This document shows, in pieces, positions 22,199 through 33,970 of a DNA stretch of 64,000 nt. Source of the DNA: Triplophysa rosa (lineage: Eukaryota; Chordata; Actinopteri; Cypriniformes; Nemacheilidae); contig NC_079912.1 in assembly GCF_024868665.1 (NCBI RefSeq), positions 18,206,664-18,270,663 of the forward strand, given 5' to 3'. Both the position numbers and the translations under genes were made by a program. The notes beneath the pieces are model-generated. The model made no database searches, had not been told where the DNA came from, and saw only the letters and a list, made by a program, of their open reading frames with translations. The number at the start of each line of letters is the position of its first letter. Within the stretch, counting starts at the first letter, position 1.

Positions 22199-22975
22199 GA
22201 CATTTTTACATAACAAAAACTGATTAAAAAACCCATAAACAATGAGGTTATGTGACAACTGTGTAAAAAATGTTAACTGTTGCGTAATGCATGCAGCTTC
22301 AACGTTTTAAAAATATGAAATAGTATTCAGTATACGGTGTCGTATGCATTAGCAACACAGCCCGCAAGCATGCAAAAAAAGACAGAAGATGAATCTTTAC
22401 ATACTGTGTGTTGATATGAATCTTCCTAAAGAAAAGTATTGATTTTTGCACGTGAAAGAGAGCGTGGCATGTGTGAGTGAGCGAGTGAAACGAAAGAGAG
22501 AAAAACGAGAGAAACACACGACACCTAATATGAATACATACTGGAAAAAATGTGTTAAAAACCAAAACAGTGCTGATTTCGTGTTTCATATTTCCCAGAA
22601 AAATACATTCGTTCAATTATAAACTTGTGTGTGCTGCAGATAGGAGACAGATAAAGTGATATGCTCTATGTGTATAAGTGTGTGTGTGTGTGTGTGTTAA
22701 TGATATATCTTTCTTGGTTGGGCCTGTGCTTCCAATTTGGAGGCTGTCAGAGATCGGGGTGATGGAGTGTCAGAGCTGGAAGCTTGATGTATGTGGAAAG
22801 GGCAGGTTCTATAGGGGCCCGACTGTGGTTCTATAAGGACCCGGCAATGCCTCTGTCATCAGCCACACGCAAACACACACATGCTAAAATGTCACGCACA
22901 AATATGCACTCAACCCCACACGCTGTCAGGGCACGGAGGGGCCCACACGCATATGTACCCCCTCCCACCTTTCCG
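22199..22975. other. unassigned DNA with a (TG)n run
   Basis: Contains a (TG)n microsatellite at 22679-22697. A 105-codon minus frame (22299-22616) is rich in F/S/L and looks like a chance frame. Confidence 0.5.
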
Positions 22976-23440
22976 TGTATTTCTGAAAAGAGAACCGCAA
23001 GACTGTCAAAAATGACTTGGAATTATTATCCGCCGAACCTTCCGCGAAACGAAATAAAACAGCAGAGAGACGAATTCGAAGCGTCAGGAGCGGCTCTGTG
23101 TACCTGCTCGAGCACCATGAGAAGCCTCATTAACAACATGCATAGTGAACTCATTCAGAAGCTGAGGAGATGAACCCAGCTGTCACTGAAGATGACTGCT
23201 TTAATTGTCTAGGGAGGGGGCGGCGAAAAGAAGGGGCTTGAAAACGGAACGTTGTTCGCTAATTGAAAGATTTCTCCTCACATTCCAGGTTCCTCGTGAC
23301 AGATGCCCGAGGAGCCATTGAGCAAGAGGGAGCAGACTTCATTGTGAGCCGATGAAAGAAATAGACCTTGGCCTTCCGGAAGGAGTCAATCTCTTGCGCG
23401 CGTCCTCTGGGGCGACTAAAAGAGGGCTGGCTACTCGCAG
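22976..23440. promoter_or_regulatory. candidate conserved non-coding element
   Basis: Repeat-free, balanced-composition sequence (GACTTGGAATTATTATCCGC, GAAGCCTCATTAACAACATG, GCTTTAATTGTCTAGGG, GGAGCCATTGAGCAAGAGG). A 129-codon plus frame ends at 23173, but its amino-acid content shows no domain. A regulatory role is inferred from texture only. Confidence 0.22.
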
Positions 23441-23739
23441 GTGTGACAGCCTGTCAGAAACACAGCATGCATGGGTTAGCCACACACTCATGCGTACATG
23501 CAAATACACAAATGAGAGACTAAGCTCGAGAAGGAGTTTCCTTGGGCATTCGTGCACCTTTGATTCAGCTCTCGGGGGAAAATGTGCGAGTTGTTTGTTA
23601 TATCTTAAAGGTTCCTTTAGACGCAAGGCAGAACTAGTGAGCTACAACGGTTGCATGCTACTAAGAATGTAAAGTTCAGATGTACATGATACGGCACATA
23701 ACCTACAGACAATCCATGATCACGTTTTCATTTTTTCAA
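23441..23739. other. unassigned non-coding DNA
   Basis: Overlapping chance frames on both strands; nothing recognised. Confidence 0.5.
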
Positions 23740-24130
23740 TTAAAGGTCCAGTGTGTCATTTTTTGGAGGCTCTATTGACAGAAATGCAATATAATACACA
23801 TAACTATGTCTTCAGAGGTGTATAAAGACCTTACATAATGAAGCGGTATGTTTTTATTACCTTAGAATGAGCTATTTCTATCTACAGACACCGCGGGTCC
23901 CCTTACATAAAATTCACCATGTTGTTTCTACAGTAGCCCTAAACGGACAAACTGCTCTACAGAGCGTGTTTCGTAAATACGTTATCTCCTTCGGCAAAGA
24001 AGCAAAAACGCGACGACATCTTAGTTCTGTGTCAGCCGCCTTAGTGCTTTGAAAGGGAGGGGGGAGCCGTTGGTTGCAATTTGCCACCTCGCCACTAGAT
24101 GCCGCTAAATGTCATACACTGGACCTTTAA
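23740..24130. mobile_element. MITE with TTAAAGGTCCAGTGTGT ends
   Basis: Starts TTAAAGGTCCAGTGTGTCAT and ends ATACACTGGACCTTTAA, short inverted ends with TTAA at both tips. Internal landmarks are GTATAAAGACCTTACATAATG, CGTAAATACGTTATCTCCTT and CGACGACATCTTAGTTCTGT. A second copy of the same interior lies at 44580-45450. Terminal TTAA could mean TTAA-targeted (piggyBac-like) insertion; this is not proven. Confidence 0.82.
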
Positions 24131-26111
24131 GTGGAATAGAGTGATGAGTTTGTGCATGCAGGGGATACAACAGCATCTTTGTAAATGTCAGAGATTTCAA
24201 AGTTTGACATAATAAAAGAAAACAAGCCTCATCCTCCACTCGTGCCCATTAAAACCGGCCCACTCCACATACCCCTGTTTATCAGATATCTGTATTTTCA
24301 GTAAAGAAGATGAAGGCAGGAAAGGACGGAGGGGTAAAGCAGAAACAAAACTGAGGGGAAGATAGGAGAGTAGTAATGAAGAGCGGTGGAAGGGGAGGGG
24401 AGGCTGGAGCAGGTCTCTCTCTCCGGCTGCCGGGGCACAGCAGTGCCCTTAGGCGGTGGAGACAATAACTGACACATTTCTTAACCTAGTGTAGTGATGG
24501 CCTCGTATCCTGGACCTTCTCGGCTTCCCAAGCACCCAAAGCTTTCCTTTTATCCTCATCCATCAGAGAGAGTTGACAGCCTGCCACAGGGGGACTAACA
24601 CACATCCACACACACCAGCAACCAAAACACCTCTGAAACTCCTTTCGCACCAGGAACCCTGACAACTTTATGATAAACACAATATGCAGAAAACTGCATA
24701 TTAAAGAACACAAATGATTATTATGTCCACGGGGCACCGGTACAATACTAACCGATATGATAAATGACGGCGCTGGAAGGTTTTATGGGTGCCTAGGAAC
24801 AGCTGAAACAAAGGAAGATGAAATTGCAAAGCAGGGAAGAGAAATCACTTTTGGGTTATAAAAATCATTCAGCAGCCACACTGGGGAAATGAAGGAAATA
24901 AGAGAAGTAACAGGATTGCCTGAAATTATTTAATTGAGGAACGTTGGAAAACCTTATCAATTTATGCAAAATTATCACCCGTACATGAGAAATGTTCATA
25001 TTTAAAAGTATCGGGGACGTTCCTGACTGTAATTGCAACGTATTACGAGTTTGTAGACTGTGTGGAGCACATAAATGTCTGGATGGGGTTTGGTGTGTTT
25101 GTGGGGACGCTGAAAGAAAATAGACAGGACAATGCCTACAGACCTGAGAACAGTTTTGTCATCCATCTGTTCTACCTTGGTTTCTTCTCCCCAATTGACG
25201 GTTGCTGCATGAACCCTTAAAAGTAAGAGAACGCAAGAACAATTTACTGATGTTTTTTCCTTCAGGCTGTTTGTTCATGTTCTTATAGCCAACAATGCAA
25301 ACGAGGTCAGAGCCAGTGCATGAGCGCACATCCACAGGTCTTATTTACCGACTGTGTCTGGGTCTCACATCATGTCAAATGTTTAGTCCCCCACGCCACC
25401 CGCTTTTAACCAAACCTGCTTCTATTAATGATCTTAATGATCAGGAAGGTGACCGTCCTCGCAAAGTCCACCCAGTCGACGCACCTCCGAGGCCTCGATG
25501 CTGCGCTTTATGATGACGTTCTGTGCAATTAATCAAAGTGGCGTTTATTGCTTGTGCCAGACATATTAAATTGCTCCCTTGTCCTTAGGGCTCCGGGGCT
25601 AGTGAGTGTCATTACGGACCCGCAATCACTAAAACTCATTTCCTGTTTTTGCTACAGGTCACACATAATATAAAAAGGTGCCCGGTCTCTTCTCTTTCTG
25701 TAACATAAGCTATACTAGAAATAGAAGTAAATTATAGAAAATCTGGAGCTCAGGACGTATTAGTGCGTAATACGCACACAACGTATGTCTGCTTTGCCCT
25801 GTGCTCGATTGAGAGGCGATGACTTTTACAACCCAGCCATGCAACGAATATAAAAACGCGAGTTATTCACTCCCTGCTTGATCGGACTGTTCTCTCCTTG
25901 TGTATGAAAACAAGTTTTTTGTATCCTTTGTCTTAAGCGGCGACATCTCTCTTATGGCCACAATAAACAGCTCATTAACAAGCAGGGCTTGTTCCTGTCT
26001 GGAGTGTGGTAAAACAGGGCCCTAGCACAGAAACACAGAAAGTGTATAATCACACTCGCAAACGTGTGAACAAATGTGATGACTTGCATTAAAAAAGTGG
26101 TGAGAGGGATG
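24131..26111. other. unassigned unique-looking DNA
   Basis: About 2 kb without a recognised repeat or gene. Segments at 24480-24760 and 25360-25640 are balanced in composition (TTAATGATCTTAATGATCAGG, GCAATTAATCAAAGTGGCG) and could be conserved. Chance frames are at most 93 codons. Confidence 0.4.
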
Positions 26112-27060
26112 CGAGGCCCCCACCTTCCTTCCGGAGACAACAAACACACGGTCTGTTCCAAAATCCTAGTCAACTGGTTATGAAGTGAGTGCTTTTGGGT
26201 ATCACAGGTGCGGTTTTGATGCAATGGTTTCAAAGGGTAGCTTTGTTTTATTATACGGCCTCACTTTTTTGGCCAAATTGTCTGCGCTGCGCCGCGACAA
26301 AAGACATTAGCACGCATTAGGACCCATTATACTTTTACATTTTGTCCCCACTGGATGCGACACGACAATCTCATTAGAAGAACAAGCCCTGTGTCGTGTC
26401 GTGCCGGTCGCGTTCGGTGTAAGGCAGCATTTTCAGAAGGAGCAATCCCAGCATGCACTGCAACAAGCTCAGCAAATATAAAATCAAATAATAAAATAAA
26501 ATGGCATAAAACATTACAGAATATATTATATAACATTAGCAAAATTTCATTACAAAAAAAATAGTGTTTACATAAATTAGTTAATCTCTCCTTTAGGCCT
26601 CCACTTTCCTCTCTGAGAGAACAAACACACTGCAACAAGCTCTGCAAAAAAAGTTCATACAATATTACAGAAAATATTACATGACATTACCAACATTTCA
26701 TTAAAATAAAGTAAATTAAATAATGTATGTATACATTATATTTTTTATTTAATTTTACCTATGGCCTTCTCTGAGAGAACAAACACATGGTCACATGATC
26801 TGTTCTGAAACCTAGTCAACATGGATGTGAAGGCAGCGTGTTAAGGCATCACAGGTGCGGTTTCAATGTGATGGTTTCGAAAGGTAGCTTTGTTTTATTA
26901 TACAGTCTCGTAAGTTACCTTGTTTTGGCCAAATTGAAACGCAGCATTTACGGAGAAAGCAATCCCAGAATGCACTGCAACAAGCTCTGCAAAAAAAAAA
27001 ACATAATATTACCAAAATATGATTAGAAATAAAATGTAAATAAAATAAACAATTAAATAT
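26112..27060 (+). repeat. local three-unit tandem duplication, middle unit internally deleted
   Basis: Each unit starts with an AGGCC(C/T)(C/T)C-like block, then GAGA(A/C)AACAAACACA, and ends with CACTGCAACAAGCTC followed by an AT-rich tail containing ATTACAGAA. Unit 1 is 26112-26596, unit 2 26597-26760, unit 3 26761-27060. Units 1 and 3 share CCTAGTCAAC, ATCACAGGTGCGGTTT, AAAGGTAGCTTTGTTTTATT-like text and GCAATCCCAG. Unit 2 jumps from AACAAACACAC straight to TGCAACAAGC. Unit 1 alone has an extra CpG-rich block at about 26276-26420. The base unit itself may be an old MITE. Confidence 0.8.
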
Positions 27061-27399
27061 AAAATTATAATATATAGGTTATGCAAATTACACAACCTTA
27101 TACAAATCTTTATTTAATTTTTATTTAAAAAGTATGTGGGCTATATATTTTTATGCTTCAAAAACGTACCAAAATGCTAACATTATTTAGAAATGCTGTT
27201 TATGAAAAGTGTTGTAAATGACAGTTGTCATACTATTACAATGCAGCGCACTAAAACACGCTGGCAATAAGTGAGGCAAGGCATCTCTCTTGCTTTTAAA
27301 ACAGAGCCACAGTCTTACAAACACATGGCGAAACAAAACGTGTGCACACTAAACCACACATACACGCCTTACTCATCAGCAACCGCCTACATCTAAACG
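27061..27399. other. unassigned AT-rich DNA
   Basis: AT-rich decay after the triplicated unit; nothing recognised. Confidence 0.5.
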
Positions 27400-28000
27400 T
27401 TCTCCTCTGTTATTGCCTGGCAGTGAGCCCGAGATGGGTTTTTAGATGTTCAGGTAGCATCTTCGGTTTTACAATTAATCAGCCGGTCGCCGGGTCTCTC
27501 TTCTTTCTCGATGCGGCACGAGCCCCGATCCGCCGGGTCAGTCTTCATGAGATAATTTGCAGCTGCACTCGGTAGGAGTGGGTGGGGGGAGGACAGTTGT
27601 TTCAATGGGACAGGCAGTTAGTTAGCCTTGCCATCAGGGTGGCATCTGTCATCCCTACCGTGTACTGCTTGTGTCCTATGATGGCTGTCACAATCCCGAC
27701 CATCAAAATAAAAGCCCCCTGCTGCTTTTAATTGCCAAAACCGAGGGCTGGCACATTTGTTATTATAGAGCGCTTGTTACGTCACACCAAATGAATTAAC
27801 AGGTGAGGATAATAGATGTGCACCCGTGCGGCCCGGTCCGCAGCTTGTAGGAGGGCCCCGGGTAATTATGGGATAATAAATGTTCCGTATTGAAGCAGTG
27901 GGGGGCAGCATTAGACAGGCAAAAAGCCTCTCTGACAGGCTGTGTGGAAATACGCTGCAAAATTGACAGAAATTCATCAGCTGTCTGTTGTATAATTAGG
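27400..28000. promoter_or_regulatory. candidate conserved non-coding element(s)
   Basis: A 600-base repeat-free stretch with CAATTAATCAGCC near 27475, ATGAATTAACAGGTG near 27790, GGTAATTATGGGATAATAAA (27859-27878), and AATTGACAG...CAGCTG (27961-27982), a Meis-like word close to an E-box. Alternating GC-rich and homeodomain-rich blocks resemble deeply conserved vertebrate enhancers. Conservation is untested. Confidence 0.3.
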
Positions 28001-28994
28001 ACTCTAATACGTGCTTTTCAGAAAAAAAGTGAAAAGATTGCAGTTTTGGGGGTTTAAATATATTCTATCGATTCTGTGGTTTTATTAAAAGCTTTAAAAC
28101 TGCTTGGGTATGTGTAATGATGAATGTAACTTGCTTTAGCGAGAATATCTATTAACACAAACAGGGTGGTCTTTTTCAGAGCACAGAACTTCTAAGAATC
28201 TCAAATCGAGTCGCGTCGTCGGCTCAACCTTTGCGGCGTTTGCATGCCACCGTCAAAACCAGGAGAGTAAATATAACCTGGAGGTGGTGGGAGTCAAAAT
28301 GTTCAGCCAGAGACAGAGAGATATAAACAAGCCCGGAATGTCTTAAGCAAACAGAAACGATAGAGAATTAATTAGCGAGTCCGGATGATGATTGCCGGTG
28401 GTGAGCGGCGGGGCCTTGCGTGGGGCTGGAAAAAGCCCAGGCACAACACTATGCTGGAGGATGTGGTGGACGTCGTTGCAGCCTTCTGCCGCCTCCACGC
28501 AAACCTCTGGATAATGACTAACTTGCATTTCTCTCGCTCGCCTTCACCTTTCATTTTGCAGTCGTCTGGGAGAGCCAAGGTAAACCAGAGGACTAATTGG
28601 CAATAGACGTTTCCACTGGTGAGGCGTAATGCATTAAAGATGTGGAGCTCTGTCTGTAGATGAACATCAGGTTATGAGCAGTCAAATAAACACAGATATT
28701 AGCCTTTAGCCATGCAGCTAACCTTTAGTGTTCTGCCTATCCCACCCCCCAAGACACAAGCGTGTACCCACGTTTATATACACTGTGGGGACTTTTCAAT
28801 GGACATAATGACTTTTACACAGGACAAACTGTATATTTTATTCCCTAATACTCACACAAACCTTTTTGCATTATTACACCTTTAAACACAATTTTTAAAC
28901 ATTTTTAAACCATAGGTGAATCAGACTTTTACTTAACTTTTTCTATTTTATACACTGTACATCACCACAATGTATAAAATCATATAAACAAACA
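28001..28994. other. unassigned unique-looking DNA
   Basis: Contains a balanced segment at 28340-28620 (GAGAATTAATTAGCGAGTCC, GGACTAATTGGC) that may be regulatory. Frames of up to 73 codons overlap on both strands and are not supported. Confidence 0.4.
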
Positions 28995-29000
28995 CCCCCC

Positions 29001-29047
<47 letters not shown>
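28995..29047 (+). repeat. poly-C tract joined to (CT)n
   Basis: Seventeen consecutive C residues (28995-29011) run directly into a CT dinucleotide tract. Length is probably unreliable in any assembly. Such a C/CT tract can form i-motif or triplex structures. Confidence 0.95.
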
Positions 29048-29050
<3 letters not shown>

Positions 29051-29115
29051 GTCTTACTTTCTCAACCTGTCTCTCGATTTCAAATTTAAGGTGCTTTTTT
29101 AAACATATAATTCGC

Positions 29116-29265
29116 TGCTGTCCTTCTGAAACCTTGTATCTCCATATTTCATGATTTTATTTTTTTGCCATAAATTATTATTATTCGTCAACCTTTGTCG
29201 CTGGGTTTTGCAAATATGTAACGAATAAAAAGTATAAAGACATGCAAGGTTTCAGAAGGACAGCA
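29116..29265. mobile_element. 150-bp foldback with perfect 21-bp inverted ends
   Basis: The arm at 29116-29136 (TGCTGTCCTTCTGAAACCTT + G) is exactly the reverse complement of 29245-29265. The loop is AT-rich with no coding capacity. Either a very small MITE or a hairpin-forming sequence; similar text is familiar from other fish DNA, which favours a mobile element. Confidence 0.7.
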
Positions 29266-30599
29266 TTGATTTGTATTTGCCAAGCAAACATATAAAAACA
29301 ACAGTGCATGTAAAAACGTAATATTAATAAAAGAAAAGACAATTTTATATATAGATTAAAGTATTAAGTTAAAGTACATTCAAACAAGTGTTAACTCTCA
29401 ATTTTCAGCTTTTATTTTAGTGTGCTTTATTGGCATGACAAAAATTATTTATATTGCCAATTTTTAATTGCAAATTTGCATACAAATAAAGTGAGATGCA
29501 TGTATAGTGCAAAGTTACATAAAGTGAAATAGTGACATATAGGAATAAATATAAACCGCAATAAAATGCAGTGTAAACAAAGATTTACTAAAAGTACATA
29601 TCTGTTTGTCTCGCTCACACGGAGAGTGATAACAAAGAATGAATGACACAAGAAGTGAGGGTTTAGATCTTATAACATGATGCCCCACCGTCCAAACAGG
29701 AATTTATGAGTGTCTATACTGTATTGGCAAAAGAACATCACAGTCTGTCACCAATAAGAAAACATTTAAATACATTCATCAGACTCTTAAATTAAACAAT
29801 GTGCAATGAACTGGAATAGCAGCGCCTCCTATGTGGTCTGTATGTTTTCCAGAAGCTGCTAAAGCAGGAATTATGTCTTTGGCAGGGTCCTCTGTAAAGC
29901 GGCCGTGCCTTAATGTACACTGATGTGTAAAGGAATCTGCCATTTAAGAAAAATGACCTGGTGGGAAGATCCTATTCAACTGTAAAGACGTTCTGTGTTA
30001 ACACAGGAAAGCTTTGCAATGTCTGGCAATGCAGATGCAGTGTGTAACAGTAAAAATACTCAAACCTCGATTGTGAGCTGTCTGGCATATGTATCGCTAA
30101 TGTAAATATTACGTTTTTCATCAAAATAAAGCTTATGAAACAGCTCATGTTTTTACAGAGCATGCTTTGTGTATCTGATAATGCATGTGAACGTATACAC
30201 TCTTTGTCCATTCATATCCACAGTGACAGGTTGCTTCTTATTTAAATGAGTGTCCCCGAGTGATATCTAAATGGAATACATGAATCCTGTCCTGCTAATT
30301 ATACCAATCTTGCAAACGATCTTCTTAAATATTAATCTACATCACTTTGCATAGACTGCTGCTTGTCATTCGGGAACAATGCAAATGCGTATTCAGATGT
30401 TATGTAAGCTTATGATCACCTAGAAGCAGGTGACATGAGACTGAAAGGAGAAACTAGTAAATGTGTAAAATGCAGATTGGGTTTACACCTTCAACACACG
30501 CACATTCAAATGGAGAATAAATCTAACATTTAAATAATTTAATTTGGTATTTGTCATATTTAAAAGTATCAACAACAGGACTTTGGTACTAGGCCAACA
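29266..30599. other. unassigned AT-rich DNA
   Basis: Includes TTTATTGGCATGACAAAAATTA near 29427, possibly an old repeat remnant. Otherwise nothing recognised; frames are at most 79 codons. The last eight bases (GGCCAACA, 30592-30599) are a target duplication of the next element. Confidence 0.45.
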
Positions 30600-30934
30600 G
30601 GTAACACTTTACAATAAGGTGCTATTTGTTAACAATTATTTAAAGCATTAGCTAACACGAACTATCAACGAACAGTACTTCTACAGCATTAATTAAGATT
30701 AATTAATATTAATTTCAGAAGTTACTAATACATTATTAAAATCAAAGGTTGTCACAGTTAACACTAGTTAATGCACCATGAACTAACATACATAACTGTA
30801 TTGACATGACCTAACATTAACAAGGATGAATAAATGCTGAAAAACTAAATTGTTCATTGTTAGCTAATGCTAGCTAATGCTAGCTAATGGATTTATTAAT
30901 GTTAGTTAATAGCACCTTATTGTAAAGTATTACC
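30600..30934. mobile_element. hAT-type MITE with perfect 8-bp target duplication
   Basis: Begins GGTAACACTTTACAATAAGG and ends CCTTATTGTAAAGTATTACC, inverted ends of about 20 bases with one or two changes. The eight bases GGCCAACA lie immediately on both sides (30592-30599 and 30935-30942). An 8-bp duplication is the hallmark of hAT transposition. The interior holds the family's GTTAATG/CATTAACT-like repeats and a local GCTAATGCTAGCTAATGCTA triplet. A fragment of the same end lies near 7218. Confidence 0.92.
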
Positions 30935-30942
30935 GGCCAACA

Positions 30943-31554
30943 AGTAAATATTGAGTAAAGTTGTACAAAAAAAGTATGGCTGTATCACTGTTAGGCTGAA
31001 GAAGAGAAAACTAAATGTGACAGTAATCGCAAATAATTATTTTATCTATTTGTAGCTTTAAATACCACCCATGTGATCCCCCAGAGATCTCTGCCCAGGT
31101 TGTACCCCCAGTTTGACAAACACTGCTCTTGAGGGTAAATGTATAATGTTGGAATATTTTCCTTTCATTAAAATTTCATAATAAGATCATAAACATAAGG
31201 ATGTACTGCATAGTTTCACTTTGGATTCGGCTGCATCTGGTTGAATGACAGAGGCAGTAATGCAGAGGCCTCCCATCAGGGCTTTCGGAGGGGGGCACAT
31301 ATGGATATTGCGTGAATAAAACATGCAGAGAGCAGAATGGAAATGGTTTTGCTTGTCATATTGGCTGTGATTGATAAGCTCTCGGTGCAGTGAACAGAGA
31401 GACACCTGCTATTTGGCCATGTCTCACCATGTGCTGTATGGAGGACAGACTGGGCTCTGTCACAAAAATACTGCATATTGTATTTTGGAGGCTGTTCACA
31501 TGTGTCTCACTGTTTCTGCATGCAGGGAGTTTAATTGTTTCGCTTATAGTCAAT
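30943..31554. other. unassigned DNA with a possible hAT remnant
   Basis: At about 31075-31130 the text ends CCCAGTTTGACAAACACTG, reminiscent of worn hAT ends, but the other end is not found. Overlapping frames at 31187-31638 on both strands show no domains. Confidence 0.4.
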
Positions 31555-31638
31555 ATGTCTCATGTACAGCTGCTTTGTAACAATGAAAATTGTAAAAAGC
31601 GCTATATAAATAAAGTTGAGTTGAGTGAGTTGAGTTGA
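31555..31638 (+). mobile_element. non-LTR retroelement (LINE/SINE) 3' tail
   Basis: Reads TACAGCTGCTTTGTAACAAT, then AAAAAGCGCTATATAAATAA, ending in a TTGAG/TGAGT pentamer repeat. The GCGCTATATAAATAAA motif before a short tandem repeat is the standard 3' end of fish non-LTR elements as I know them. 5' truncated, as is usual after target-primed insertion. Confidence 0.75.
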
Positions 31639-32299
31639 GGGAGTAACTAACTAAAAGTAGTGATGCTACTAACTTAACTACATTTTCCAGTAGCATGACA
31701 GCAGCTCACCAGTTTTCAAAACAGCGCACAGTAACAAGCAATTTTTTCTATCCAGTTCTGGTGTATGGTGACAAAACGCTACATTGCTGGTTTTATGTCA
31801 CATCATATTGCGTAAGCAGATCTAGAGCAGGACGAATTGACCTAATAATCGCACACCTATGCTAAAATGTAAGAAAATCACACTGCCTTGCAATGTCCTC
31901 TCTTTTGTAACGCAAGTAAGTTCATTTTAGGGAATCGATTTGTTCAAATGGTTGTAAATTAATAAGACTCACTGACTCGTTGGATTCACTTTGTAACACA
32001 CAACTTCAGTTGTATAGATATAAAAATAACAGCAAAAAAAAAAAATTCAGCTGTTCAGTACAATGTGTTTGAATAATATTATGAATAGCAAGTAGCTTTC
32101 TGAAGCAGTGTCTGATGAGTGACAAGTAATTCATTAAACAAACTTTTATAAAGATGAAAGCAAAAATAGGAATCAATAAATTGGATGTGCACTCAAATTA
32201 CTGTTTAACAAACCCGAACATTGGCGATGAACATGCGTACTTGTTGGTTTGGGGGAGGTGTGAATATCCAACATCTGAGGAGACTCACGTTTGAGGTCA
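31639..32299. other. unassigned AT-rich DNA
   Basis: No gene or repeat recognised; an A homopolymer lies at about 32034-32044. Confidence 0.5.
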
Positions 32300-33560
32300 A
32301 CAAAAAAAATCAGCATCAAAGTGTATACACGCCTGATGATCTTCTCTCCATTTTAATTGCGCCACATTTTTGATGTCAAGCAATCATAATGGCTTCAAAG
32401 TGACATGAATTGATTTGTTTGATGGCAGCCACGTGTGGGTAAAAAGCGTCTCGTGTTGTTAATAGAAGGAGTCTGTCTTAGCGGCTCCAGACGCCTTTTC
32501 AAACTAAAGAGAAATGCAAATGCGTTCATACTTGAGTACCTCAGACATCTGCGAGGTTAATGGAGGTCTGAATATTGCTGTCCGTCGCGATGTTGTTCTC
32601 GTAAAGACGGAATCAATCACAAACGACGACTCAAAATACGGGATGCCTGTAGAGTCAATTAAAAGCACGGTGACATAACACCAAAATACTTCCAGCATAA
32701 ATTAAGTGGCCCGCCATCATTGTTTTCTTGTTTACTATGTTATCAAGGCGATGTTTGATGTACACCCGAAGTGCTTTGGGCGATGGTTTACGAGCGTTAT
32801 TATTTAAATGAGCTGTTGTTTTGAAGGTCTTAAATCACTGAACAGGAATTTCTGAAGTCCAGAATTACAAATGGCTTTCCATGCAAATAAGGAACGCCGC
32901 TCTCTTGGCTTCATTTTGCCACGCGTATTCATGTTCGCCATTTAGAAGAACATTAACTTCTCAAGTTGCAACGGGAAGTTTTGTATTTATGCTTAAACTA
33001 TTAGCAACTTTGTAAAGTCTGTTTTTTCCCTCTCTGGTCGCTGATGTGAGTGTTATGATGGCTTGTTGCTAAACATACTTTGCGGTGCATGATTAATGGC
33101 ATCTTTTTAATGAGCGAACAGAGCCGAACCCCTGCCATGCCGACGCTAAACACGCCACAAACCACTGACTCACTGTGGCCTATAGTGGACTAAAGTTTTG
33201 CTTGATTAGCAACAGACCTCACGCGCTCACAAACAGCTCGCAGGCCTCAATTTTCCTGACGCTCGGGGAAAAGCTACAAGCGCGTAACCGTATTAGACAG
33301 ATTTACAGAATGATGCCCACGCAGTCGATGCTGAAATGGTCAAATTGATAGAAAACTACTCCAACCGTTTCTCGAACGGCCATCATTTCCCTAAATCTAC
33401 GTAAAAGTGATGTTACTCTGGATGTTTATGCCAGGAAATAAAGATGTCAAAGGGAGCCCCTGGGAGCGCAAATGAACAAAGGGGGGGAAATAAGTTAAAG
33501 TGTGAGGAACTTTTAAAAGCATTTTGTCAATGAATCATACAATTGAATATGATACAGCAG
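32300..33560. promoter_or_regulatory. long repeat-free block, candidate conserved elements
   Basis: More than 1.2 kb with no transposon copy, in contrast with the dense insertions elsewhere. Words include TTTTAATTGCGCC, TTATTATTTAAATGAGC, TGCATGATTAATGG, GTGATGTTACTC and AATGAACAAAGGGG (Sox-like). Repeat exclusion is a weak hint of constraint. Conservation is untested and no exon was found. Confidence 0.3.
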
Positions 33561-33827
33561 GACTCCATGAAGGTGCCCCTTTAAATGGGCCTCATGCTGT
33601 AATTCACTTTAAAAGCTTATTGCCATGGGAAGTTCAATACGACATGAGTGGCCACATCAACTCTTAGTGCCCAGCCACTTTGTTGAGTTTTCACTGAGTG
33701 ATGTAGATGTTTCAGAGGAAAAGCACTACGGACATTTAAACAATTTCTACGTGACTACTTTGCAAAAGTGTATTAATGATATAAATCAAAACTTACTCCA
33801 GTTCTTCTGCTACAATTAAGTTGAGCC
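33561..33827. other. unassigned non-coding DNA
   Basis: A 64-codon chance frame only; nothing recognised. Confidence 0.5.
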
Positions 33828-33970
33828 TAAAAAGTGCCTTTTGGTACCTCAAAGGTACATATTGGTACCAAATGTATACATATCTGTAGATAAATGGGAC
33901 ATATTAGGACATTTTTAAAGTGCATTATCCCAGTGACAGCTATTGTACCATTGTTTTGTGATAGTGTACA
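33828..33970. mobile_element. GGTACC-rich MITE remnant
   Basis: Reads AAAGTGCCTTTTGGTACCTC, AAAGGTACATATTGGTACCA, then TCCCAGTGACAGCTATTGTA and ATAGTGTAC. Serial GGTAC/GTACC words plus CAGTGACAGCTxTTGTACC are a familiar fish repeat with ends related to GTACA/TGTAC. Worn, without a clear target duplication. Confidence 0.65.
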
